From positions 1-64,000 of the forward strand of contig SYAZ01000053.1 of the NCBI GenBank assembly GCA_005788815.1: a DNA stretch of 64,000 nucleotides, in the 5' to 3' direction. This stretch comes from Actinomycetota bacterium. GTDB taxonomy: Bacteria; Actinomycetota; Acidimicrobiia; Acidimicrobiales; Ilumatobacteraceae. The notes below the pieces were generated by a model. The model was not told the DNA's origin. It made no database searches and was given only the letters and a program-made list of their open reading frames with translations. Position 1 is the stretch's first letter; each line of letters begins with the position of its first letter. The translations under genes were made by a program, and so were the position numbers. Of the stretch, positions 52,425-63,825 are shown one piece after another.

Positions 52425-52847
52425 CTATGAAGGAACGACGGTCACTTCAGTGATTGCCTCGCCCACAATGCGATAGGCACGGGTCTCTGGGGCACCCCGC
52501 TTCAGGCCCACAATCACATAGTGCCAACCGGGGTCGGGCGCTTGGGCCACATCGGTTGGACTAGGAAATGGCTCGGTGTGGGTATGGCTATGCACTGAAC
52601 CCATCACTTCAAAACCCTCGGCCTCTGCGGCCAACTCGGCGCGCAAATGCTCCTTGGGGTCGATGGTGTACACCTTGGCGCTATGCGCAACATTTGTGCA
52701 TGCGACGAATCGCGCAACTCGCTGCGATGCAGGGTCGCCGATCAACAGTCCGCAGGCTTCTTCGGGAAAACAGTGATACGCGTGTGCAGCCATTGCTTTC
52801 AAAGCACCTGACGGAATGATGAGCTGAGGTGATTGCGTCGTAGACAT
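52425..52847 (-). CDS. mec: Mec-like JAMM/MPN+ metalloprotease
   Basis: EEACGLLIG and SVHSHTHTEPFPSPTDV (HxHx10D). Confidence 0.9.
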   Translation of the reverse strand: MSTTQSPQLIIPSGALKAMAAHAYHCFPEEACGLLIGDPASQRVARFVACTNVAHSAKVYTIDPKEHLRAELAAEAEGFEVMGSVHSHTHTEPFPSPTDVAQAPDPGWHYVIVGLKRGAPETRAYRIVGEAITEVTVVPS

Positions 52848-52882
52848 CGTTGTGCAGGCTACCTGTACGCTTCGTTACCCCT

Positions 52883-53359
52883 ATGGCCCCAAGCCCACAC
52901 ACCAATTTGGCGACGAATCGCAAGGCACGCCACGACTACGAGATTCTCGATGTCGTCGAGGCGGGAATTGTGCTGTTCGGAAGCGAAGTGAAGAGTTTGC
53001 GCGCTGGCCAGGTGCAGTTAGTGGACGCCTATGCACGGGTCATTGACAACGAAATATGGCTCGACGGTGTTCATATCTCTCCCTACCGATTCGCAGTGGG
53101 AGTCGGTGCCCACGACCCGGACCGAGCGCGAAAACTGCTGCTCAATCGGCAAGAGATTGATCGACTCCACGATCGAGTCGCTCGAGAGCGTTTGTCGTTG
53201 GTACCGCTTGCATTGAAGTTGGTGGACGGCCGCGTCAAAGTAGAACTCGCCCTTGCTCGAGGTCGGCGCAAGGGAGACAAACGCCAAGTCATTGCGGAAC
53301 GCGATGTTCAACGCGAAATGCAACGCGCCATTGGTAGACAACGCAAGGGAATGGAATAG
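52883..53359 (+). CDS. smpB: SsrA-binding protein SmpB
   Basis: NRKARHDYEILDVVEAGIVLFGSEVKSLRAGQVQLVDAYARV. Confidence 0.96.
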   Translation: MAPSPHTNLATNRKARHDYEILDVVEAGIVLFGSEVKSLRAGQVQLVDAYARVIDNEIWLDGVHISPYRFAVGVGAHDPDRARKLLLNRQEIDRLHDRVARERLSLVPLALKLVDGRVKVELALARGRRKGDKRQVIAERDVQREMQRAIGRQRKGME

Positions 53360-53413
53360 CCCTCCACAGTTGCCACTCCCGTGTCATACACTGAACACCT
53401 CACCAAAATCAAT

Positions 53414-53796
53414 GGGGCTGACAGGTTTCGACACCAGTTTCGTTGTTCGTACGTGCGACCCGAATTGCTCAGATTCGTTAAACGGGGCAAAAAACAGAAT
53501 TGCCAACAAGCAGTTCGCTCTTGCTGCCTAATCCGTTAGGTAGTTGAGAGACATCGTGACCAGCAATGGCGCACGGGGCCAATTCATTGCAGCCCGGCAA
53601 CAGAAGCAAAGAATGACGGCGAGAAAGACCGCTGACTTTAGGAAAGACTGATGACATAGCGGAAAGACGTTGCGCAGTTCTCGCAAGAGATCAGTCGACT
53701 CGTCGATGGGGTTGCGTTAGCTCTACAACGGGAATGGTCGTATCACTGGCGAATAGCGCCTGATGGACGGGGGTTCGATTCCCCCCAGCTCCACCA
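53414..53796 (+). ncRNA. ssrA: tmRNA (SsrA); predicted tag AKNRIANKQFALAA
   Basis: 5' GGGGCTGACAGGTTTCGACA and 3' GGGTTCGATTCCCCCCAGCTCCACCA; tag ORF gca aaa aac aga att gcc aac aag cag ttc gct ctt gct gcc taa (53487-53531). Confidence 0.95.
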
Positions 53797-54017
53797 TTTA
53801 CATTCACCAATGCGAACAATTGTCCGTTAAATGCGACGGGCCGAAAGGCACCCATACGGGCCCTGGGGCTACAACTGAGGAAGTTCCACTTTGAGTGCCC
53901 TTCTTGGCTACTGTTGAGTTCCGTTCCCCCCGGCTTGACCCCTTTGTGACTCATACCCACAGAAGGTGCTTGCCCTAGGTACGGGAACGACAACTCGAAC
54001 AAACTGGGAGTACCCAC

Positions 54018-56141
<2,124 letters not shown>

Positions 56142-56153
56142 CAATTATCAATC

Positions 56154-56190
56154 AAAAGGGCCTGGGCAGAAATGCCCAGGCCCTTTTTTG
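56154..56190 (+). terminator. strong, potentially bidirectional Rho-independent terminator between hppA and nhaA
   Basis: AAAAGGGCCTGGGCA-GAAA-TGCCCAGGCCCTTTTTTG. Confidence 0.93.
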
Positions 56191-56221
56191 TATCTATGTT
56201 TCTATTCGAAGAACGAGAAAT

Positions 56222-57505
56222 CTACACCGACTTTGGTTTTGCCTTGAAGAGTATGCCAATCGCCAATATTGCGGCTGTGATCGATGCCAGAAGAATCGCC
56301 ATCTTTGCATTCGTTTGATCCACTTCGTTTGCCAATGCAAGCTCTGTAATGAACAAGGCAACAGTGAAGCCAATTCCTGCAGCGGTACCAACACCCACAA
56401 TCTGAAGTGGACGAGCGCCCTCGGGAGCATCAGCAACACCGCTCTTAATTGCCAGCCGTACTGTAAGAAAAATTCCTACTGGTTTACCTACGAGCAAACC
56501 AAAGAAGATTCCCCACATCACAGAAGATGCAAACGCATCACGCAGTCCGTTGATCGACACTTCAATTCCACTATTCGCCAGGGCGAAAATCGGAACGATG
56601 AAAAAACTGCTCCACGGATGCAACACATGCTGTAACCATTCCACTACCGAGACCGAGTTTCGGGCGGCTTGAGTAGCAATTCGGGCGGCATCAATATCTG
56701 ACACTTCGAATCCATCTTCAACGTCCACAAGTTCTTTCTGCACACGGGGTGATGCCGGCGCGAGAAGACCCATTATCACGCCAGCAATGGTCGGATGAAT
56801 TCCACCTTCATGAAAGGCAAACCACACAAACACACCGACCACGACATATACCGCAATGGCCTGCACACCCGAACGGCGCACAAGGATTGCAAGAGCCACA
56901 CCAAGAAATGATGCAGTCATCCATCCGAAAGCAAGACCAGAGGAATAGACAACAGCAATAATGATGATTCCCCCGATGTCGTCGACGATCGCGAGACCCA
57001 AGAGAAATGCACGCAGAGAGGAAGGCACTCTGCCCTTCGCAACTGTCAAGGCGCCGACTGCAAGTGCAATATCTGTTGCCACTGGAATTGCCCAACCTCG
57101 AGGGGCAGTAGACCCAGCAATCGCCATGTAGATAAGCGCTGGAACTGCCATGCCGCCCATTGCCGCAATAACTGGCAGAAGCGCAGCACGACGGCTTGAA
57201 AGATGACCGTGGGTGGCCTCGCGTTTGATCTCAAGTCCAACAACAAAAAAGAAGATGGTCATTAATCCGTCATTGACCCAATGTCGCAAGTCAAGGTCGA
57301 GTGAATGTCCGGCGAAACCTATCGAGGCTCGTGTGGTCCACAAACTTTCATACGAAGCAGACCAGGGAGAGTTTGCCCAAATCAAAGCCGCCAGTGCAGC
57401 TGTTGCAAGCAACACAGCACCTGACGACTCTGTCTGAAGAAAATCTCGCAATGGCGAGAGCCGACGAACAGAAAGCTCTGACGACTTATTCGGATGATTG
57501 TTCAT
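56222..57505 (-). CDS. nhaA: Na+/H+ antiporter NhaA
   Basis: 427 aa; FFFVVGLEIKRE, PVATDIALAVGAL, LAIVDDIGGIIIIAVVY. Confidence 0.95.
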   Translation of the reverse strand: MNNHPNKSSELSVRRLSPLRDFLQTESSGAVLLATAALAALIWANSPWSASYESLWTTRASIGFAGHSLDLDLRHWVNDGLMTIFFFVVGLEIKREATHGHLSSRRAALLPVIAAMGGMAVPALIYMAIAGSTAPRGWAIPVATDIALAVGALTVAKGRVPSSLRAFLLGLAIVDDIGGIIIIAVVYSSGLAFGWMTASFLGVALAILVRRSGVQAIAVYVVVGVFVWFAFHEGGIHPTIAGVIMGLLAPASPRVQKELVDVEDGFEVSDIDAARIATQAARNSVSVVEWLQHVLHPWSSFFIVPIFALANSGIEVSINGLRDAFASSVMWGIFFGLLVGKPVGIFLTVRLAIKSGVADAPEGARPLQIVGVGTAAGIGFTVALFITELALANEVDQTNAKMAILLASITAAILAIGILFKAKPKSV

Positions 57506-57507
57506 TG

Positions 57508-57580
57508 TTGGCTCCTAAAAGCTGCCGACCGGACTTGCCGGCGCACCAAATTGTAAACAAAGTAACCTAACAGGCAGCCG
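57508..57580 (-). promoter_or_regulatory. candidate structured leader of nhaA
   Basis: Minus strand GCTGCC (57573-57578) complementary to GGCAGC (57521-57526), the latter just before TAGGAG; alternative upstream pairing CAGG...CCTG. Confidence 0.35.
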
Positions 57581-57637
57581 CACCTGCTACTAAAAAGAAA
57601 AGTGCTGTGGCACCCCTGAATGCTGAGGAATTGAAAA

Positions 57638-59047
57638 CTACTTGGTCTTGCGAATGACGCCGTCACGAACAGCCGCCGCCGCCACTGCTGGAGCAACACG
57701 TTCTACAACGGTCTTGTCGAACACTGATGGCACAACAAACTCTGGCGACAGTTGCGCATCAGTTACAGACTCGGCAATTGCAATCGCGGCAGCAAGTTTC
57801 ATACCTTCTGTAATGTCTGTTGCATTCGCATCGAGTGCACCACGGAAAATACCAGGGAACGCAAGAACGTTGTTGATCTGGTTCGGATAATCACTGCGAC
57901 CAGTCGCCATGATTGATGCAAGACCATCAACCTGTTCTGGACGAATCTCGGGGTTTGGGTTAGCCATTGCAAACACAATGGGATCCTTTGCCATTGAGCG
58001 AACATCAGCTGCAGTAATGAGGTCTGGACCACTGACACCAACGAACACATCAGCGCCCTTCATGACGTCACTGATGGTTCCCATCTTGCGAGAAGAGTTT
58101 GTATTGGCAGCAAACCATTCCTTGGCAGAGTTCATTTCTCCACGGCCGGTGTAGATCGCGCCCACTCGGTCACATCCGATGACATCGCCAATGCCTGCGT
58201 TCAAAAGAATCTTTCCGATGGCTACGCCTGCAGCACCAACACCAGCAATAACCACTGTGAGGTCTTCCATTTTTTTGCCGGTGATTTTCAAGGAGTTCCA
58301 CAGCGCTGCCAATGTGACAACCGCAGTTCCGTGTTGATCATCGTGAAAAACAGGAATGTCGAGGCTGGCGCGCAGGCGCTCTTCAATTTCAAAACACTCG
58401 GGAGCCTTGATGTCTTCAAGGTTGATGCCACCAAACGTTGGGGCAATGCGCTGCACGAAATCGACAACTTCGTCGGCTGTTTGCGCATTGATACAAATAG
58501 GGAAACCGTTAACGCCACCGAACTCTTTGAACAGAAGAGCCTTGCCCTCCATTACCGGCATCGCGCCTTCAGGACCAATATCGCCAAGACCAAGAACTGC
58601 TGTTCCGTTGCTCACAATCGCCACAGTGTTCTTACGAATTGTGAACTGATGCGAAAGGGCTGGATCGTTTTCGATTGCGGTGCACACGCGCGCAACGCCT
58701 GGTGTGTACGCCATGGACAGGTCGTCACGATCATTCACCGGCGCAGTTGTGATCACTTCAATTTTTCCGGCTTCATGCATGCGGAATGTGCGATCCCACC
58801 AGTCGAGCAAAGTAACGCCATTAAGTTTTTGAACGGCACTAACAACTGCCTGCTGGTGCGCTTCATCGCGACAATGGACGACAACGCTGCGGCGAAGAAT
58901 TGGCCCACGCACGTCGAATCCGTCGAGAGCGCCAATGTTGCCACCGGCCTCACCAATAGCGGCGCAGAGCTGACCGAGTGTGCCAGGCACATTGTCAAGT
59001 TGGCAATCGAGAGCAATAGAAAAAGCGGCGGAAGGAAGTATTGACAT
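57638..59047 (-). CDS. NAD-type malic enzyme with N-terminal ACT domain
   Basis: 469 aa; AYTPGVARVCTAIENDPALS, VSNGTAVLGLGDIGPEGAMPVMEGKA, PVFHDDQHGTAVV. Confidence 0.93.
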   Translation of the reverse strand: MSILPSAAFSIALDCQLDNVPGTLGQLCAAIGEAGGNIGALDGFDVRGPILRRSVVVHCRDEAHQQAVVSAVQKLNGVTLLDWWDRTFRMHEAGKIEVITTAPVNDRDDLSMAYTPGVARVCTAIENDPALSHQFTIRKNTVAIVSNGTAVLGLGDIGPEGAMPVMEGKALLFKEFGGVNGFPICINAQTADEVVDFVQRIAPTFGGINLEDIKAPECFEIEERLRASLDIPVFHDDQHGTAVVTLAALWNSLKITGKKMEDLTVVIAGVGAAGVAIGKILLNAGIGDVIGCDRVGAIYTGRGEMNSAKEWFAANTNSSRKMGTISDVMKGADVFVGVSGPDLITAADVRSMAKDPIVFAMANPNPEIRPEQVDGLASIMATGRSDYPNQINNVLAFPGIFRGALDANATDITEGMKLAAAIAIAESVTDAQLSPEFVVPSVFDKTVVERVAPAVAAAAVRDGVIRKTK

Positions 59048-59160
59048 AGGGAATACCGAGGATACGCCATTTCGGCATCAATCTGGCGGGTAGATATGTG
59101 AACTGACACCAAATACAGAGGGAACATGGGCGCAAACACTGGTTCACATAGTGTGATGGG

Positions 59161-60009
59161 ATGGCATTTACTCGCAAGAAGTCCCTGCGCTCCCCCGTTG
59201 ACCCTGTCGAAATTGTCACCACTATCTACAGAGGCCTTTTGGGCAGAGAGCCTGACGAAATGGGATTGCCCAATTTTGTTGAACTCTACGAATCCCAGGG
59301 GCTGCAAAAAGTCTTAGAAGCAATCGGTGGTAGCGAAGAAATGCGCAAGCGAGTTTCTGCAACTGATTACCGCAAGCATTGGTCACTCTCACAGTTCCGA
59401 GAGGTGGAAATTCTGCTCTCACTGATGACCGCGATTGCCGCGCCATCGAAAATCATTGTTGACGTCGGTGCAGCCGGGGTGCACCTGTCCAACTCTATTG
59501 ACCTCATTTCAAGCATTGGGTGGAAAGGAATACTGGTCGAGGCGAACCCCAAGGATGCGGAAATACTTGCAGAAGCCGTGAAGGACATCAACGCAACCGT
59601 TCTGAACTACGCAGTTTCAGACACTGAAGGCGAAGCGACATTCTTTCTTGGCAAGCATCCTCACCACTCTTCATTAAAATCTGAGATGACGTCATGGTGG
59701 GGCCCCATCAGCGGAGAAATCACTGTCACCAAACGCAGGCTCCCAAATATTCTGAAAGATCACAATGTTCCTGAAATCTTCGGTGTGCTCTCTCTCGACA
59801 TTGAAGGTGTCGAGTTTGAAGTAATCAACGACTTACTCGAAAACTCCAATTATCGACCACAGTGGATGATTATTGAATGGGGCGAGAAACTCTATGAAGC
59901 GACACTCAACGATGAAAGGTTGACAGAAAAGATCCGCCACGAATACTCAATCGTTGGCGGCACCGAGGCCAACATCTTTCTGCAACACAGAAGTGTTACA
60001 GAATCCTGA
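59161..60009 (+). CDS. FkbM-family methyltransferase with N-terminal DUF4214-like segment
   Basis: 282 aa; YRGLLGREPDEMGLPNFVELYESQGLQKVLEAIGGSEE then IIVDVGAAGVHLSN...LVEANP...VLSLDIEGVEFEVI. Confidence 0.75.
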   Translation: MAFTRKKSLRSPVDPVEIVTTIYRGLLGREPDEMGLPNFVELYESQGLQKVLEAIGGSEEMRKRVSATDYRKHWSLSQFREVEILLSLMTAIAAPSKIIVDVGAAGVHLSNSIDLISSIGWKGILVEANPKDAEILAEAVKDINATVLNYAVSDTEGEATFFLGKHPHHSSLKSEMTSWWGPISGEITVTKRRLPNILKDHNVPEIFGVLSLDIEGVEFEVINDLLENSNYRPQWMIIEWGEKLYEATLNDERLTEKIRHEYSIVGGTEANIFLQHRSVTES

Positions 60010-60032
60010 ACTGATGACCTCGGCTTAGACGC

Positions 60033-60731
60033 TTACTTCTGAATGGTGCCGTTCGACATCTGAGTACCGGTAAAGATTGTGCCGGTCTGCACTGAGCCAG
60101 TTGTGATTGCACCCAACATGAATGCATAGTCAATTGTTGCGTTCGTGAGGTTCGCGTTCGTGAGATTTGCAGAAGTCATATTCGAATACATTGCAGTGAT
60201 TGAGGAAAGATTTGCATTTGTCAGGTTCACCTGAAAGAGAAACGAGCTATCCAACTTTGCACTTGTCAGATTTGTGCTGACAAGAGTTGCGCCGTTGAGG
60301 TTGATGTAGGACAAGTTTGCCTTGACTCCAGAAGCACTAGTGAAGTCTGCATTAACTGCGCGAGCGCCAGTGAGATTGGCTTTCCCAATTTTCGAAGACT
60401 TCAATATTGCATTAGTCAAATTTGCACCTCGTAGGTTTGCTCCCGTGAGGTTTGCGCCAGTTAAGTCAGCGCCGGTCAGGTCTGCCCGACTGAGATTGGC
60501 ACCAGCAAGGTTTGCACTCCTTAATTTTGCGCCACGCAAGTTCGCCTTTGTCAGATTCGCTTTGGCCAATACTGCGCTATTCAGGTTTGCCTTTTTGCAT
60601 TGTGTATTTGCTTTGATAACGCAGCCGTTCACAGTCTTAGCGGGGACACTGGTGGTTGCACCGAATCCAAAAATTGATAAAGCTGAAATTGAAAGTGTTG
60701 CTATAAATGTGAACATATAACGAAGGTACAT
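60033..60731 (-). CDS. secreted pentapeptide-repeat protein
   Basis: 232 aa; N-terminal signal-like helix; more than 20 A(N/D)LxxA repeats. Confidence 0.9.
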   Translation of the reverse strand: MYLRYMFTFIATLSISALSIFGFGATTSVPAKTVNGCVIKANTQCKKANLNSAVLAKANLTKANLRGAKLRSANLAGANLSRADLTGADLTGANLTGANLRGANLTNAILKSSKIGKANLTGARAVNADFTSASGVKANLSYINLNGATLVSTNLTSAKLDSSFLFQVNLTNANLSSITAMYSNMTSANLTNANLTNATIDYAFMLGAITTGSVQTGTIFTGTQMSNGTIQK

Positions 60732-60744
60732 TCAGAACAGTTAG

Positions 60745-60776
60745 TGATGTACGTCAACTTGTAATGATGTATGTCA
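60745..60776. promoter_or_regulatory. tandem operator-like repeats TGATGTAYGTCA
   Basis: TGATGTACGTCA (60745-60756) and TGATGTATGTCA (60765-60776), exactly 20 bp apart. Confidence 0.45.
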
Positions 60777-60842
60777 CCAAAGAACTAACACACAAGCGTG
60801 AATGCTTTGCATTCTCTCGCCGCGTAAAAACATTGTGCGTAA

Positions 60843-61349
60843 GTGATGTACTGTGCGATTGTGAATGCAAACGAAATTCCTGTCGCCCACACACCATCTG
60901 GTGGTTATGGAGAACACTTCCCACCGCTCATTCTTGGCAACTGCACAGAACCATTAATAGAAGGTGCTCCAGATCTACGTGGCATCTGGAAAACTGTTAG
61001 CGCGACACGCGGTGGAGAACCAGTACCTTCCGACGATCGCCTCTTGTCATACACCGAACGAATCGAACAATGCGGAAACAGAATTGTTGATTGTGGTGGA
61101 GGAACTGTTGCTGATGCTCGCGCAGATGGCACAGAAGAAAACGGGGTGCACGATGTTTCTGTATTTGACTACACCACACCTATTCATGTGATCGCTACAT
61201 ATGAAGACGGAGCATTTGTTCTGCGGCCCGTCGGAATTCCCGGCATTGAAGTACGCCGAGAACTTGATGCTGACGGCCACATGATCTGGACACGACCAGA
61301 TATGGGCGGCATACGCGTTGTTCTAGAGCGAGTCAGTCCACCGAGATAA
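60843..61349 (+). CDS. hypothetical protein
   Basis: 168 aa ORF; start uncertain. Confidence 0.55.
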   Translation: MMYCAIVNANEIPVAHTPSGGYGEHFPPLILGNCTEPLIEGAPDLRGIWKTVSATRGGEPVPSDDRLLSYTERIEQCGNRIVDCGGGTVADARADGTEENGVHDVSVFDYTTPIHVIATYEDGAFVLRPVGIPGIEVRRELDADGHMIWTRPDMGGIRVVLERVSPPR

Positions 61350-61361
61350 ATCGGCAGTTGG

Positions 61362-63074
61362 CTATTCGCCGATTAGTTCTTTACGCAGTTCACGCTTCAA
61401 GAATTTGCCCGTAGCGTTACGCGGAATCGGTTCAGACCGGAACCACACCTTTGTTGGGATCTTGTGCTTAGCAAGCGACGCCGACAAGAACGTGCGAAGT
61501 TCTTCTTCGGTCAGGGTTGCTCCAGGTCGTAACACAAGCACTGCCGCCACCTCTTCACCGAGGCGCTCTTCTGGAATTCCGAAGACTGCAGCTTCAGCAA
61601 TTGCATCGTGGTTGTAGATGACTGTCTCCACCTCACTGCAATAGACATTCTCACCACCGCGGATGACCATGTCCTTTGCGCGATCGACGATGTATACAAA
61701 ACCTTCGTCATCAATTCGTGCGATATCGCCGGTATTCAACCAACCATCTTTGATTGTCTCCGCATTTGCTTCTGGGCGGTTTAGATAGCCCTTAATGACA
61801 ATGGAGCCACGTACGCACAAGATGCCCACAGTGTTGGGCCCAGGAGGTAAGTCATTGCCGTCCTCGTCAACGAGTTTTCCTTCCAGTGTTGGCACTAGTG
61901 GACCACATGAATCTGGTTTTGCAATGTACAAACGCGCAGAGTTAGCCGTGATGATTCCGCATGTCTCGGTCATGCCATAACCCGTGGATGGTTGACCAGT
62001 CTTTAAGGCTCCAGCAATTTTGTGCACGAGGTCTGGTTGAACCGCAGAACCACCGCCACCCATGCCTACGACAGATGATGTATCGCGTGTTGACCAATCG
62101 GGGTGCATGAGAAGTTCACGGCTCATCGATGGAACGCCTGAGAAGTTTGTGATTCGCTCCCGTTCAATGAGTTCCAGCGCACGGCCTGGATCCCACTTGT
62201 ACGTCATCACAACTTTTCCTCCAACAAGTGTTGCTGGGTGCAATAGGCAGTTACACGCAGTGACATGAAAAAGTGGAGTCGGCGCCATAAACGCTGGTGA
62301 GTATGCAACATCGGGTGCCGGTGCGGCAGTGACCTCGCCGAGAGCTACTGCTTTTTGTTCTGCAGCATTGGTGATGGCCCCCATTGCTGCAATGTTGAAG
62401 ATGTTCGCAACAGAACCACGATGAGTGAGCTGTGCGCCCTTCGGAAAACCAGTGGTGCCTGATGTGTAGAAAATAGTTGCATCGTCATCTGGGTCGATTG
62501 ATGCGTCAGGCAGAACTCCTGGATCGGCAGCACTCATTACATCGGCCCAGCGCACACCATCACCTTGTACTGCACGATCGGTGCGAACTGAAATGACATG
62601 CATCGGCGGCACGTTTGTTAACTGCTGAAAACGTTCAAGTCGTTCATCGTCGGCGATCAACACAAGGGGCGCACTGTCGTTCAATGCATATTCCATCTCT
62701 GGCGCTGTCCACCAAGCATTCATTCCGACTGCTGCTGCGCCAATGGAGATAGTTGCCCAGTACCCCACTACCCACTCGGGATAGTTACGCATGGCAAGTG
62801 CGACACGTGTTCCACTACCTACACCGTGGGCGACAAGGTGCTGTGCCAATTTGCGCACCATGACATGCACCTCGTTGTAACTAAAACGCTCGTCTTCGTA
62901 CACGAGATAATCCTTGTCACCATGCCCAGCTGACATCTCCCACATGAAGCGCATGTTTGGTGGCGCCGCTGCAAAACTCTTGAGCGTCACACCACGCACC
63001 ACCTCTGTAGTCACAGCAAACGGTGAACCAGGTCCGGTTATTTCATTACGGGCTGCAAGATAATGCTCAATCAT
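61362..63074 (-). CDS. AMP-dependent acyl-CoA synthetase/ligase
   Basis: TIFYTSGTTGFPKGAQLTHRG, GYGMTETCG, GWLNTGDIARIDDEGFVYIVDRAKDMVIRGGENVY; start moved to MIEHYLAARNE. Confidence 0.94.
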   Translation of the reverse strand: MIEHYLAARNEITGPGSPFAVTTEVVRGVTLKSFAAAPPNMRFMWEMSAGHGDKDYLVYEDERFSYNEVHVMVRKLAQHLVAHGVGSGTRVALAMRNYPEWVVGYWATISIGAAAVGMNAWWTAPEMEYALNDSAPLVLIADDERLERFQQLTNVPPMHVISVRTDRAVQGDGVRWADVMSAADPGVLPDASIDPDDDATIFYTSGTTGFPKGAQLTHRGSVANIFNIAAMGAITNAAEQKAVALGEVTAAPAPDVAYSPAFMAPTPLFHVTACNCLLHPATLVGGKVVMTYKWDPGRALELIERERITNFSGVPSMSRELLMHPDWSTRDTSSVVGMGGGGSAVQPDLVHKIAGALKTGQPSTGYGMTETCGIITANSARLYIAKPDSCGPLVPTLEGKLVDEDGNDLPPGPNTVGILCVRGSIVIKGYLNRPEANAETIKDGWLNTGDIARIDDEGFVYIVDRAKDMVIRGGENVYCSEVETVIYNHDAIAEAAVFGIPEERLGEEVAAVLVLRPGATLTEEELRTFLSASLAKHKIPTKVWFRSEPIPRNATGKFLKRELRKELIGE

Positions 63075-63138
63075 CTTCCTATCTTGGTACAAAAGTGACC
63101 ATTGGCACATAGTTCAACATCGCCCGTATCGTGGGCAC

Positions 63139-63789
63139 ATGGAAGATTTCGAGGAAATCGCTACCAGCGAGACCGTCTGGAGATTTGAGAAGGATTTTCT
63201 CACATCGAACTGGACATGCATCTGGGGTCGCGGCTGTAAAGGAATCGGAGAAACCGAGAACACAGAGAACGGACACGGATGCTGCTCGGTCGGAGCTGAA
63301 CTAGATGGTGAAGACGAGGCACTCAACTTGTCTGCCAACGCGGCCTTTGTTCCCACTTCACTGTTTCAGTTCCACGAGGAAGCAGCACTTGGTGGCGTAT
63401 TTAGGGACGAGAAACGCAACGCCACGCGAGTCGTCGAAGGTGCATGCATTTTTCTCAATAGACCCGGCTTTGAGGGCGGAGCAGGGTGTGCGCTGCACTT
63501 GGCAGCCCAGCACTTTGAAGAATCCCCTATTGATTGGAAACCATCTGTTTGTTGGCAGCTGCCCATAAAAGTGGACTGGGAATTAGGTGAGGGCAATACA
63601 GAGATCGCCACCGTTCGCAGATGGAGCCGCAAGGACTGGGGCGACGACGGCGACCCCATGGCCTGGTGTTGCACCGAAGGCCCCGAGGCATACGTAGGCG
63701 ACAAACGGGTCATTGACTCGCTATCAGGCGAACTAACCGCCATCGTGGGTGAAGCAGTCATGGTGACATTGCGCCAACGCCTGCGGTAA
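63139..63789 (+). CDS. Cys-rich protein, DUF3109/YkgJ-like pattern
   Basis: 216 aa; CIWGRGC...GCC, GCALHLAAQHF...WKPSVCWQLPIKV, WCC. Confidence 0.6.
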   Translation: MEDFEEIATSETVWRFEKDFLTSNWTCIWGRGCKGIGETENTENGHGCCSVGAELDGEDEALNLSANAAFVPTSLFQFHEEAALGGVFRDEKRNATRVVEGACIFLNRPGFEGGAGCALHLAAQHFEESPIDWKPSVCWQLPIKVDWELGEGNTEIATVRRWSRKDWGDDGDPMAWCCTEGPEAYVGDKRVIDSLSGELTAIVGEAVMVTLRQRLR

Positions 63790-63805
63790 AAGTCACTCTA
63801 CGCTC

Positions 63806-63825
63806 CCTACCTATCAGTAGGTAGG
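63806..63825. promoter_or_regulatory. 20-bp palindromic operator candidate
   Basis: CCTACCTA-TCAG-TAGGTAGG, perfect 8-bp arms, 16 bp before the downstream ATG. Confidence 0.5.

Noticed and set aside
53797-54017. Possible riboswitch in the 221-bp region upstream of hppA
   Set aside because: Several short complementary segments (GGCC-GAAA-GGC, GGCAC/GTGCC) but no architecture I recognise; needs covariance analysis.
58331-59044. 237-aa plus-strand ORF
   Set aside because: Antisense to the malic enzyme gene.
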